A program made the translations under genes and the position numbers. Below the pieces are notes generated by a model. It saw nothing but the letters and a program-made list of their open reading frames with translations, did no database searches and was not told the DNA's origin. Shown here piece by piece: positions 22,118 through 32,269 of a stretch of DNA of 34,192 nucleotides. Source of the DNA: Corinectria fuckeliana (taxonomy: Eukaryota > Ascomycota > Sordariomycetes > Hypocreales > Nectriaceae). The stretch lies in contig WPDH01000444.1 in the NCBI GenBank assembly GCA_019137255.1, positions 1-34,192 of the forward strand. The letters are read 5' to 3'. The number at the start of each line of letters is the position of its first letter. The stretch's first letter is position 1.

Positions 22118-22198
22118 AGAGTAACGATGGGTGAAGAGTAACGACGGGCGAAGAGTAACGACGGGTGAAGAGTAACGACGGGTGAAAAGTAACAATGG
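22114..22198. repeat. 17-bp tandem repeat, 5 copies, over the RUS stop codon
   Basis: Units of gtgaagagtaacgacgg lie at 22114-22130, 22131-22147, 22148-22164, 22165-22181 and 22182-22198, with one to three differences. The tga of the first unit (22115-22117) is the stop codon of the RUS gene. Confidence 0.95.
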
Positions 22199-23033
22199 TC
22201 TCAGAGGACGGCACGGTTTTCTTGGTGGCTTAGTTTTATGAACAGGACAGCTCATACTGGAGGTGGTGATTAACCTAGAACTCGACTAGCTGGGATTCTA
22301 ATCCCATAAGAATGATAACAAGATTATACAAGTACTTTACTGGTCTTGTGATAGATATACGCAAACGAAAAACGTTGATTGAGGTCGTAGAAATCCCCGA
22401 ATGTTGCCTTAGGTATCATATGCGTCTACGCATTTACAGTTACAAGTCGTGACCCATAGCATCCCGCCATTCTAGCTCTAAAGATTGTCCTCTTTTCGCG
22501 AGTCTGCAGCAGTCATGTCGTCGCAATCGCAATGCTCTTTGCGTTTCCGGCCTCAGCACCTACCCACCTACCCCTCTTCATCGCTATCCGGAAGCCATCA
22601 AAGTCCGCCAAGGCGCTTGAATTCTGGCGAATCTCCCTATCGACGAGACTTATTTATTATTAGCTACTCCTCCACCAACACATTTGGACCCTTCCGTCAT
22701 GCCAGATCCCCGCTCGCATCCACGAGTCGACAGGCGCGTTGATGAGCCCAAGCAAGCTGGTCCTCCAGGAGTGAATGGCCCACAAATTAGCCGACCCAAG
22801 ATCTAGGTTCTTAACGGCTTGTTTCTAAACCAAGTGACGACCATCCTCGCCTATCCATCACCACTTGAACGATTAAACGCGATGAGATGTACCATTCAAG
22901 AATCTCAAGAGTATCTTGACCCCATTGAGACCAAGCTTAGTTCGCTAATGCCTCCTAATATCCCTACCACCACGTCCTCCCCGGCGGGGGTATGCTCATT
23001 CGAATACAATCGAGATCAAACAGCCAAATGCCT
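22199..23033. other. Intergenic, only small unrecognised frames
   Basis: Frames at 22485-22742 and 22819-23037 are not recognisable. In one frame the sequence around 22700-23037 reads through a single TAG (NGPQISRPKI, stop, VLNGLFLNQVTTI), so it could be a relic of an unknown gene, but the support is weak. Confidence 0.4.
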
Positions 23034-23906
23034 CTAGACTTGCGCTGAAGTGTTGGGCCGTATAGACGAGGCACAGCTTCGGCTTCTGCTGGATACCTCC
23101 TTTGCTTCTCCGTCTTGCTGGGCTAGCTGTGATGCGTTGTCCTTGAGAAAGCAGTACACCAGGTACGCAACAACTGGATACTCGGTATAGAGTTAACCAT
23201 CCGCAATTAGCGTCAAATACTGCTCGGCGAAGGCAGTATAATAGGCGGTCGAATTATAAAATAACCCATTAGGAGTGAGGACGACGAACCTGTCGCTTGC
23301 TACCGCCGACACTTCGAGGTTGGATGACTGGAAGCACAGAGACCCAGCTTTGGGGAAGGGGTGCTGTTCCAACTCAGCCAGGATTTCGGCGAGGTCACTC
23401 CAAATCCTTGCCTTCTCGTCTTAGTCGCCTCTGTGCCAGACGCACCCTCGCCTGTCCAGGGTCTTCCTAGTAGTTCTTCCGTGAGAAGGAAACTTACACC
23501 GACACCATGGTCGGTTCCATTGCCGCATACACCATAACTGAAAGCTTGAGGTGCTGGCACTGTTGTGGTTTCGAGAAACTTCAATGCTGCGTGCTCGCTG
23601 AGTATCAGATAGCCTGCCAACAAAGACTAGAAGACCAACGGCGAAGCACGAAACTCGAGGAACTCGCAGGAGCCATGAGGAAGAGCCGTCGTGGAAGCGA
23701 ATGCGGGCATGATAGTTGGCGCTCCCCATGAGGGCGCCAGGTCCAACCTTGGAAGAGTGCTCGATGCTGCAACTCCTGCCGCCATTCAGCCTGGACGCAT
23801 GTTGGCATACAGCCATGTCGTTGATCCGAGAGCGAAGACGATCGATCTCGGCGGCAATCTGTGATACGTAGGTTGCATCATCCAAGGCCTGTTCATCTGA
23901 CCACAT
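23034..23906 (-). pseudogene. Decayed APH/kinase-like fungal gene, copy 3
   Basis: Read on the minus strand from ATG 23906, the relic gives ATYVSQIAAEIDRLRSRIND, CQHASRLNGGRSCSI and FHDGSSSWLLRVPR. A frame change near 23620 leads to GYLILSEHAALKFLETTTVP, FSYGVCGNGTDHGVGVSFLL and TEELLGRPWTGEGASG. A second change leads to LAEILAELEQHPFPKAGSLC, VASDRFVVLTPNGLFYNS and YYTAFAEQYLTLIADG. An in-frame TAA at 23193-23195 stands where recalled relatives have Gln, then LYTEYPVVAYLVYCFLKDN continues to a stop at 23034-23036. It is nearly full length for the N-terminal and middle parts of the family but broken in at least two places. It is a different subfamily from copies 1 and 4. Confidence 0.75.
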
Positions 23907-24796
23907 TTAGTATTGAATTTTTAGACGTCTTAACACGAGCTGCGACGAAGGAAAGGGAAGGGGGACTGGTTTCTCGTACCTCATCGCACGTATAGAGAGA
24001 AGGAGACAGGTGGGTGAGGCACAGGTGGCGATTAAAGCTATCGCATCTGCTGATTGCTTTGACGCTTGGCCTTTGACAATCTAGCACTGAGCAGCTAAAG
24101 AATCGAGGCGCTATTGCGCGTATGAGGTTAACGCGGGTGAGTCTTCTTGGGAAATTTTACGCAGTGGGGTTAGTGACTACTCGGACGGCACACATACCTC
24201 AATACAGTACCACCTTTAGCAATTAAAATATTAAATAAATTATCTTGATAGTAGAATACAAAACAGCCATTCTCAAGCTATTTTTACTTAATTAAAACCT
24301 TCCTCTTTATTTAAGAAGGATTATTCTTAGGCAAAAGCATTATATTAAGCCACCATCTAGGGTATACACGGGCTATTTGACCTTAAGCGGAAGGTGGGGG
24401 TTTTGGCGAAGAGGTACCTTAGGTGCCTAATAATTTTGGTGGGTACAGAGGTCACAATTCTGTTCGTCCCGATAGAAAAAGTTGTTCGTCCCCGTATGAA
24501 GACTCTTGTACATATGTAGCCTAGGCCCAATGCCTCATTCGCCTTCGGAAGTGAGTGCAAAGGGAATCTTCTGGGACTACTAATCGGGGGATTTGCATCA
24601 TTGACGTAGGCGCTACCATAGTTTTGTGATAAGTCGGCCTTATCGCCACGTGACCGCGCGAAGCCAAACGCAACAAGAGCGTCACCAGCGCGTCGGTCAC
24701 AGGTGAAGCGTGAATTGACCGGCGCAATTCCCATCAGACAATGCACCGGTGCAAACTTCCCTGAACAGGACCTGATGGAGCTACAGCGCGAGTATC
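23907..24796. other. Intergenic upstream of REV3, with AT-rich patch
   Basis: About 24225-24345 is AT-rich and resembles in miniature the block at the left edge, suggesting a short RIP-affected insertion. No gene seen. The REV3 promoter presumably lies in the last few hundred bases; no element can be named. Confidence 0.45.
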
Positions 24797-27700
24797 ATGG
24801 ACCTGTTCCGAGTCAGACTGAACTGCATCGATCACTACCAGGCCACGCCGACCCGCTACGATCCGCAGCTTCGCAACGATGTGCGCCCGTCGGAGATTGC
24901 CAAGGGACCCAAGGTTCCCGTCGTCAGGGTCTTCGGATCGACTGAGACGGGCCAAAAGGTCTGCGCGCACATCCACGGTGCTTTTCCGTACCTGTACGTC
25001 GAGTACCAGGGCAGCCTGGACCCGGAAGAAGGTTGGTTTTCCCAGAATTGCTCCAGCGCCTCGGCACTGACCGTCTCGTTCAAGTGGGCGCCTACAGCTA
25101 TCGCCTCCATCTTTCCATCGATCATGCCTTGGCCGTCAGCTATCGTCGCGATCAATTCGGCGACAATGCGATGTTCGTGGCCAGAATCACCCTCGTCAAG
25201 GGGGTTCCCTTCTACGGCTTCCACGTCGGCTACCGGTTCTTCCTCAAGATCTACATGTTCAACCCCGTCGTCATGACGAGGTTGGCCGATCTCCTCCAAC
25301 AGGGCGTCATCATGAAGCACAAGTTCCAGCCCTACGAGGCCCACCTCCAGTACCTCCTACAGTTCATGACGGATTACAATCTGTACGGATGCAACTACCT
25401 CGACGCATCGGCCACGTACTTCCGATCCCCCGTGCCTCAGCATGACCAAGGCTCGAACGCAACCCATCTCTGGCATAGCCGATCCATACCGGCTGAGCAC
25501 ATCACCGACGAGATGACCCTCCCGAGAGCCAGCCATTGCCCGATTGAGGTGGATCTTTGTGTCCATGACATTATGAACCGGAAACAAGTCAAGGAACGGC
25601 GCTTGCATAACGGTTTCATCGAACGCGTCAGGCCCCTTCCAAGCGACCTGAAATTTGTGCACAGCATGGCAGGTCTCTGGAAGGATGAGACAAAGAGGCG
25701 GAAACGCAGCATGCAGCTCCCAGACCACGGCAGCAGCCCGTTCCCCCCAGAAGTGCTGGTATCCATGTCCGCCGACCCTCGACAGTCACAGCCGCAAGGC
25801 TGGCTACACGAGGAGGAATACCGCGACCAGATCCACCGTCTCATCACAGCCGAGAAGAGCGCAGGCGGTTCTGCCGAATTAGCCTTCGAATCCTTTGCAG
25901 AACCGTCGCCCTTCGAGCACACCGTCAAAACCGCTCTCGAATCTGTCGAGGACCTTTTCCCGTCAAACCTCATGCCAGCCTTGGGACTTCCTTCCGGGAT
26001 GCAGACAGGGCAGGATCCCGCAAGCAGTCATGAAGTCGACGAGGGAAGGGTTCTCCCTGTCGGCGAGAGAAGGGTTCTCCCTGTCGACGAAGAACGCGAT
26101 GAATTCTTCCCCAATGACTCAGACGAAGAAGCGATTACGATGCTGGTAGCAATGGAGAAGAAGGCCGCCGAAGCTTCCGAGAAGCTTCCGAACCAAAGCA
26201 CTGCGGCCGGATCTGACATGTCGGACATGTCAAGCGAGTCAGATGAGCCTTCAGTGATTGGCGTCTGCCGAAGCGGCTTGAAGACTGGCAGGCTTCCCGA
26301 CATTCCCATTACCCAGGACCTGGTCGATTTCGCCGATGGCGAGGGATTGGTCGGCCGAATACCAAGCATAATCGATCCAGGTGCGTACAACGGAGTACCG
26401 CTTAAGCGTCCTGTATCGCAATTGCCAACAACCCAGCCTCCTGCCAAGCGCGCCAAACGTGACGAGCGGCTGCAAACGGACACAGCTGGCTCCAACCAGA
26501 CGCTGAACTTTGCCACTGTAAAGGACAGAACTGATCCCAAGACGACATCTCAACTCAGCCAAAGAAGTCAGCTGTCATCTTCTCAGCAGAGCGAGGATAA
26601 AGGACCCCAAAAATATGTCTCGTTTGATCCTAGCACATTCGACCCAGGGTCTCAGCAGAGCGAGGATAAGGGACCCCGGAAATATGTCTCGTTTGATCCT
26701 AACATATTCGACCCAGTCAGTGAATTGCTTGGGTCTCAGCCTGACCTGTTTCCTTCTCCGACTTCATCTGACCTATGCTTCGACGTCAGCGTACAATCCA
26801 AAGTCCAACGAGCCATTGGGAGCCTTTCCAACTCCGAAATCCTGGTGTTGCCATCACTACCCCCTTCCGCCGAAGCAGTGGTCACCTCCCTGAAAGACCA
26901 CCTCCTCCCAGACGTCATCTACCAGGATGCGTATTACAGCAAAGAGAAAGATGTGCCAGGTCGGACTCGGGAATATGCGGGGCGAGAGTTCCGACTTGAG
27001 AGTACTACGCTCCCCTTTCTGCCCGACTTCGACGCGACGGGTACCTCTCCCGCGAGCTACGGACTCAAACAAGAACCTGGCCTCGACAAAGCGAGGGCCA
27101 ATGCTGAGTACGAGCGACAGAGCAAAAGCTGTACGTGGAGAAGCTGGGAGATTGCAGATCCGCCGCCCACGTACGATGACGTGAACACGTGGTGGCTCGA
27201 AGAGGAACGACGGGCGATGGAGGAACCAACATCCAGCTACTTGGCGACTCCGAAGCAATGCCTGTCACAGATTGACGGTCCGACGCCCAAAAACAAACAC
27301 GGGTTCAAATATACACAAGCGCCAAAGCTGACGAGCGTCGAGCACGAAGCTCAGTACATGAGCACAATGAGTTTGGAGATTCATGTCAATACTCGAGGCA
27401 AACTCGTGCCTAACCCCGAGGAAGATGAGGTTCAATGCATTTTCTGGGCTCTAAAATCGGACGAAACAACGATCAGTAGTCAGAACTTGTCAGACCCCAT
27501 CCAGTCAGGCATCCTCGTGCTGTCCGGCGTGTCCGATGACTCCGACTTGCCGCGGCTCATGCAGCGTCAGACGACGGCGGAGGTCGTCAGCGAGAAAGCC
27601 GAGCTGGACTTGATGGTTCGAATGGTGGAGATTGTGAGAACTCATGATCCGGATATCTTGACGGGATATGAAGTTCACGGCAGTTCGTGGGGGTATCTCA

Positions 27701-29886
27701 TCGAGAGGGCGAGACTCAAGTACGACTTCAATCTGTGCGATGAATTCTCCCGAATGAAGACGCAGTCGCATGGGAGATTCGGCAAGGACAACGACCGGTG
27801 GGGTTTCAATACCACTTCAACCATTCGAGTCACAGGACGGCACATGATCAACATCTGGAGAGCGATGCGAGGCGAACTAAATCTCCTCCAGTACACAATG
27901 GAGAATGTCGTATGGCACCTTCTCCACCGTCGGATTCCACACTACGCCTGGAAAAGTCTGACGAGCTGGTACAAGAGCGGCAAACCTCGAGACCTGAACA
28001 AGCTACTCAGATACTACCAGAGTCGGACTCGATTAGACATTGAGATCCTAGAGGCCAACGAGCTCGTCTCGAGGACAAGCGAGCAAGCGCGCCTCCTCGG
28101 CGTCGACTTCTTTTCTGTCTTCTCGCGGGGATCTCAGTTCAAGGTCGAGTCCATCATGTTCAGGATCGCCAAACCGGAAAACTTCATCCTCGTCTCGCCC
28201 AGCCGGAAGCAGGTTGGCGGCCAGAACGCTCTCGAGTGCCTCCCCCTCGTCATGGAGCCTCAGAGCGCCTTTTACAACAGCCCAGTCCTGGTCCTAGACT
28301 TCCAGAGTCTGTACCCCAGCGTCATGATTGCATACAACTACTGCTACTCGACGTTCCTGGGGCGAATTACGGACTGGAGGGACATGAACAAGATGGGCTT
28401 TGCAGAGTACAAGCGGCAGAGAGGTCTCCTGGCCTTGCTGGAGGATTACATCAACATTGCGCCCAACGGCATGATGTACGCAAAGCCGGAGATCCGCAAG
28501 TCTCTGCTCGCCAAGATGCTCACTGAGATCCTGGAGACGCGAGTCATGGTCAAGAACGGCATGAAGCAGGACAAGGATGACAAGACGCTCCAGAAGCTGT
28601 TGAACAACCGGCAGCTCGCCTTGAAGCTGCTTGCCAACGTCACCTACGGCTACACCTCGGCGTCGTTCTCCGGTCGCATGCCCTGCTCCGAGATTGCGGA
28701 CAGCATCGTGCAAACGGGGCGAGAAACCCTCGAGAGGACGATGGCTCACATTCACTCGGTCGAGAGATGGGGCGCCGAGGTCGTCTACGGCGACACCGAC
28801 AGCCTGTTCATTCATCTGAAGGGAAGAACCAAGGACGACGCTTTCACGATTGGCAACGAAATCGCCAAGGCCATTACCGACATGAACCCTCGGCCCATCA
28901 AGCTGAAGTTTGAGAAGGTCTACCACCCCTGCGTTCTTCTAGCCAAGAAGCGCTACGTCGGCTACAAGTACGAGAGCCGCGACCAGGTGACGCCCGAGTT
29001 CGACGCCAAAGGAATAGAAACGGTCCGCCGCGACGGGACGCCGGCGGAGCAGATGATCGAAGAGAAGGCGCTCAAGCTCCTCTTCGAGACGGCCGACCTG
29101 AGCCAGGTCAAGGCATACTTCCAGAAGCAGTGCGGCAAGATCATGCGAAACAACGTCTCGGTCCAAGACTTTTGCTTTGCCAAAGAAGTCCGACTCGGGA
29201 CCTACTCGGACAAAGGCGCGCCGCCCGCCGGAGCGCTGATCAGCACCAAGCGCATGCTGCAGGACGCGCGCGCAGAGCCGCAATACGGCGAACGAGTGCC
29301 CTACGTCGTCGTCACGGGCGCACCGGGCGCGCGGCTCGTCGACCGGTGCGTCGCGCCCGAAGAGCTCCTCAGCAACCCGCACTGGCAGCTCGACGCAGAG
29401 TACTACGTCTCCAAGAACCTGATCCCGCCGCTCGAGCGCATCTTCAACCTCGTCGGGGCCAGCGTGCGGCAGTGGTACGACGAGATGCCCAAGGTGCGGC
29501 GGGTGCACCGCGCCGCGGCCCTGGGCGGCAAGAAGACGACGCTCGAGTCCTACATGAAGTCGACGCGCTGCCTGGTCTGCGGGCGCACGTTTTCCCACCG
29601 GAAGAGCGCGCTGTGCCGGCGCTGCCGCGGCAACGTCCCGGCGTCGCTCCTCGCGCTGCAGACGCGCGTGGCCGCCGAGGAACGCCGCCTGGAGGAGGTG
29701 CTCGCCGTCTGCCGCAGCTGCTCCGGGCTCGGGCCCGCCGAGGAGGTGGCCTGCGACAGCAAGGACTGTCCGGTGTTCTGGACGCGGATGAGACAGGGGA
29801 ACAAGGCGCGAGGCGAACGGGGCGTCAGCCAGCCTGTGATCGAGGCGCTGGTGGAGGGCGTGGAGAAGCTGTCTCTGGAGTGGTGA
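24797..29886 (+). CDS. REV3: DNA polymerase zeta catalytic subunit
   Basis: B-family polymerase that extends past DNA lesions with Rev7 and the Pol delta accessory subunits; it is nuclear and drives induced mutagenesis. Exons 24797-25031 and 25085-29886 flank a 53-nt intron (gttggt...ttcaag); the splice restores DPEEVGAYSYRLHL and gives 1678 residues. The N-terminal B-family region includes GVPFYGFHVGYRFFLKIYMF and NLYGCNYLD. A long, poorly conserved Ser/Asp-rich middle follows (about 300-700), with two 23-residue repeats. The polymerase core has motif A DFQSLYPS (1150-1157), motif B KLLANVTYGYTSASFSGRMP, and motif C YGDTDS (1313-1318) with catalytic Asp1315 and Asp1317. The C-terminus holds CysA (C1574, C1577, C1589, C1592) and the CysB iron-sulfur site (C1621, C1624, C1635, C1640). 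The gene looks intact. A 31-bp tandem repeat overlaps its stop codon. Confidence 0.97.
26581..26718 (+). repeat. 69-bp in-frame tandem duplication in REV3
   Basis: Two 23-residue units begin SQQSEDKGPQKYVSFDP and SQQSEDKGPRKYVSFDP. They lie in the variable linker before the polymerase core and keep the frame. Confidence 0.95.
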
Positions 29887-29947
29887 GGGCGTGTAGAAGC
29901 TGTCTCTGGAGTGGTGAGGGCGTGGAGAAGCTGTCTCTGGAGTGGTG
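29855..29947. repeat. 31-bp tandem repeat, 3 copies, over the REV3 stop codon
   Basis: The units (29855-29885, 29886-29916, 29917-29947) are nearly identical and are followed by a partial fourth. The unit contains gagaagctgtctctggagtg, which encodes the REV3 C-terminus EKLSLEW. The stop tga at 29884-29886 spans the junction of units 1 and 2. The length is not a multiple of three, so later copies are out of frame. Confidence 0.95.
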
Positions 29948-30133
29948 AGGCCGTGTAAGACATTTACCAAACATGGCGGCATTGCGGATGCCTTATTGAG
30001 GAGCGCTCGCTCCGCCCATGGTATGGGTGACGAGCCGTTCTTCTGTGTTTTTCTCTCTACTACAGAGACCGGCGCTTTCTTGCTCACCGACGCAGCGCAC
30101 CACTCCATCGACTGCTTCCTCGAGACGTCCACC

Positions 30134-30778
30134 ATGATGCAACGAGACGACCCTTTGGACAATGCAGACGATTCCGATGCATCATATTTGCCCGACAGTG
30201 AGTACGAGAGCGACGATGTCTTCGACAGGAGTGAAGCCGACGGCTCGGATGTGGAGACGGACGCAACAGACGACGAGGACACGTGCTTCGACGACACCGG
30301 GTGTGTCGACGTCGATGTCGAAGACGAGATCCAGCTCTTTGGTGGCAATGTCTATCCACTAGAATATCATCGGCAGGCGGTCGAGGCGTTCAACGATACC
30401 GCCTATGAAACCCAGGACTACAGTGACGGCAGTCTACTGCTTATAGAGGCCTGCGAGGAGCAGTAGAAGCGGTACGCGACTCCCTATATGACTTGCTTCG
30501 CTGCCTCTGTTGCTAACCCTTTCTGCTGATAGGTACTGCGAGATTCCACAGCGCAAGCCTCAAGACTGTTGTGAGGCTATCACGAAGTCCAGCTCTCTGC
30601 GGCTGCTATATAACTTCTTCGACTAGAGACTCAACCAGAAGGTTGGCAAGGATGGCAGGAAGATGCGAGGAATCAAACGAGCAGTTCTTTAGGTATTTAT
30701 TGGAATGTTTTTCGTCTCGCCTTTGAGAGAGCTATAGGGGAGAAGCTGCACCCCAAGATGAATCGGCGTATGCACAAG
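30134..30778 (+). pseudogene. Decayed, truncated DUF3435 gene, copy 2
   Basis: ATG 30134 begins an acidic region (DNADDSDASYLPDSEYES), then VDVDVEDEIQLFGGNVYPLE, YHRQAVEAFNDTAYETQDY and SDGSLLLIEACEEQ. TAG at 30464-30466 and TAG at 30624-30626 stand where copy 1 or recalled relatives have Trp. The first intron (about 30475-30533) is at the same place as in copy 1, just before YC. It continues LRLLYNFFD, stop, then NQKVGKDGRKMRGIKRAV and MNRRMHK. Similarity ends at the second conserved intron donor (30779), so the whole recombinase-like C-terminal part is missing. Copy 1 retains that part. Confidence 0.8.
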
Positions 30779-30913
30779 GTACGCTCAAGTCGCAGTGAGC
30801 GATGGCCACCCTACTGATTTACGACAAAGAGGGGCAGCGCATAGGCCTATCCCCCGCGCGAACTAAATCATCACCCACTATTTCTCCCAACTTCTCACTA
30901 GACAAGCTTCGAA

Positions 30914-31264
30914 ATGCCCCCCCCCCCTACAAACCCAGAGCTCAATGAAAAACGTGAGAGGGATTGTGTCACCGTCTCAACGGAGAGGAAGTACTTTCGG
31001 GATGGTAGTAGCTAGATCAAGCGCAGCTTGCGGCCCACCGAATGGCAGAAGCAAAACGGCTATATGCGCGTCCCTAAGCTCAACATGGAGCGTGTTCTCA
31101 ACGACGGTGCCTGGCTTAAATATCTCGTCAACACTGGCATCCCAAATCCGAAGCTCATAGCCTGCTTCGAGGATGACAGTGCTGGGTATTTAATCACTGA
31201 ATACGTCGACGGCGTTGGGATGAATGAGCTTCTGATGAGCCAAGCCACTGAGCCAATGGGCTAG
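30914..31264 (+). pseudogene. Decayed, truncated kinase-like (APH) gene, copy 4
   Basis: ATG 30914 opens a frame with an 11-base C run, then NEKRERDCVTVSTERKYFRD. TAG at 31013-31015 follows GSS, where recalled relatives have Trp, then IKRSLRPTEWQKQNGYMRV, ERVLNDGAWLKYLVNTGIPN and CFEDDSAGYLITEYVDGVGM follow to a stop at 31262-31264. This is the N-lobe of a fungal aminoglycoside-phosphotransferase-like kinase. The catalytic loop and C-lobe are absent. Only one nonsense codon interrupts the frame, so decay appears recent except for the truncation. It lies 135 bp behind the DUF3435 relic. Confidence 0.75.
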
Positions 31265-32269
31265 TGATGACATGGGCCTGTGGCATGCGCACAGCCTGTG
31301 AAAGCTAGCGATGTGACTGCCACAGCCTGTGACAACAGACAACAGACAGCCTGTGAGATGCAGCAAAGTCCATGGCCGATTCTTGGCCCAGATGAGTTCA
31401 AAAAGGGGGGGCGCCGATTGGCCTATGCGTAGATGCCATATCCTCTTGGTGACTCTTGCATCGATACAATCGACCTGGTAGCCACAGTGAAAGCTGTATC
31501 CAAATGGCTCAGCCGTAGATGTGTATTGCAGTGCCTGCGGTGTGTAGTGCCTGAACGATACAGCGTGCCCGTGTTCGCTGGACGCCCTACAGTGCCTGTC
31601 CTTACACTTGGGCAGGTCATATCTCTTATAATAGGTAGTCACCCACTAACAGTGCCTGCCCAAAATGCCCCGCCTATCTTGCTGCGGATGGAGGCCAGGC
31701 ACACTGACTGCCTCAGGTGGTTCTAGTTCACGTGTCTGGTATCGTTGCGGCCGACCTTTCCTACCACTTCGCCTCGTCATGTCGCTCGGCTGACCTCCCA
31801 ACAGCAGCATGAACACGTACATGCGGTGCAACGGTGCAGACAACGCGCTTTGTTCTCGAAATAGGTCTCCGTCGCCAGCCTCACAGCATGCCGTCCCATC
31901 CTGCGCCAACCCGTGGCCGCTCTCCCCTCTGCCTGGATCAGTTTAGGGGCTAATGTCAGACAGACGATCGCCACCCAGCGTGAGCTCTGCGAATCGAGGC
32001 ACACAGAGCCTCAACGAAAGCCCTGCCGGGTTTCTGTGCCGTCCACGGCTTTCCGTCAAGGTCCTCTATGCGACGTCGGACAACCCGAGTGCTTGGATGA
32101 TTTCCACGAAGACCCGTGGTACTTCACTGCTCGCCCTCCGGTGTCCAGGTCGGCTTCGACGTGCCGTAAGGTGCACGTGCAGCCTGTATCAGGCAAGGCG
32201 CGGTGCGTACAGTATCGTCTCGCCTAAGCCTACATTTCGCCTCCAAAAGACTCCCACGCGAGAAACGCC
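31265..32269. repeat. Gene-free stretch with short repeated words
   Basis: No gene is recognised. The word cagcctgtga occurs three times (31292, 31323, 31347). The word agtgcctg occurs four times (31530, 31546, 31591, 31651), flanking the 47-bp dispersed repeat. The pattern suggests fragments of a transposon end. The missing first domain of the following oxidase would be expected in this stretch but is not seen. Confidence 0.5.
31607..31653 (+). repeat. 47-bp dispersed repeat, copy B
   Basis: It differs from 14011-14057 at three positions: T for C, A for G, and T for G. The word agtgcctg lies just before it (31591) and overlaps its end (31651), hinting at a duplicated terminus. Confidence 0.85.

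Noticed and set aside
28939..30348. 469-codon minus-strand frame opposite the REV3 end
   Set aside because: It overlaps the conserved polymerase core and cysteine clusters; its composition is the GC-rich shadow of the plus-strand gene, with no recognisable domain.
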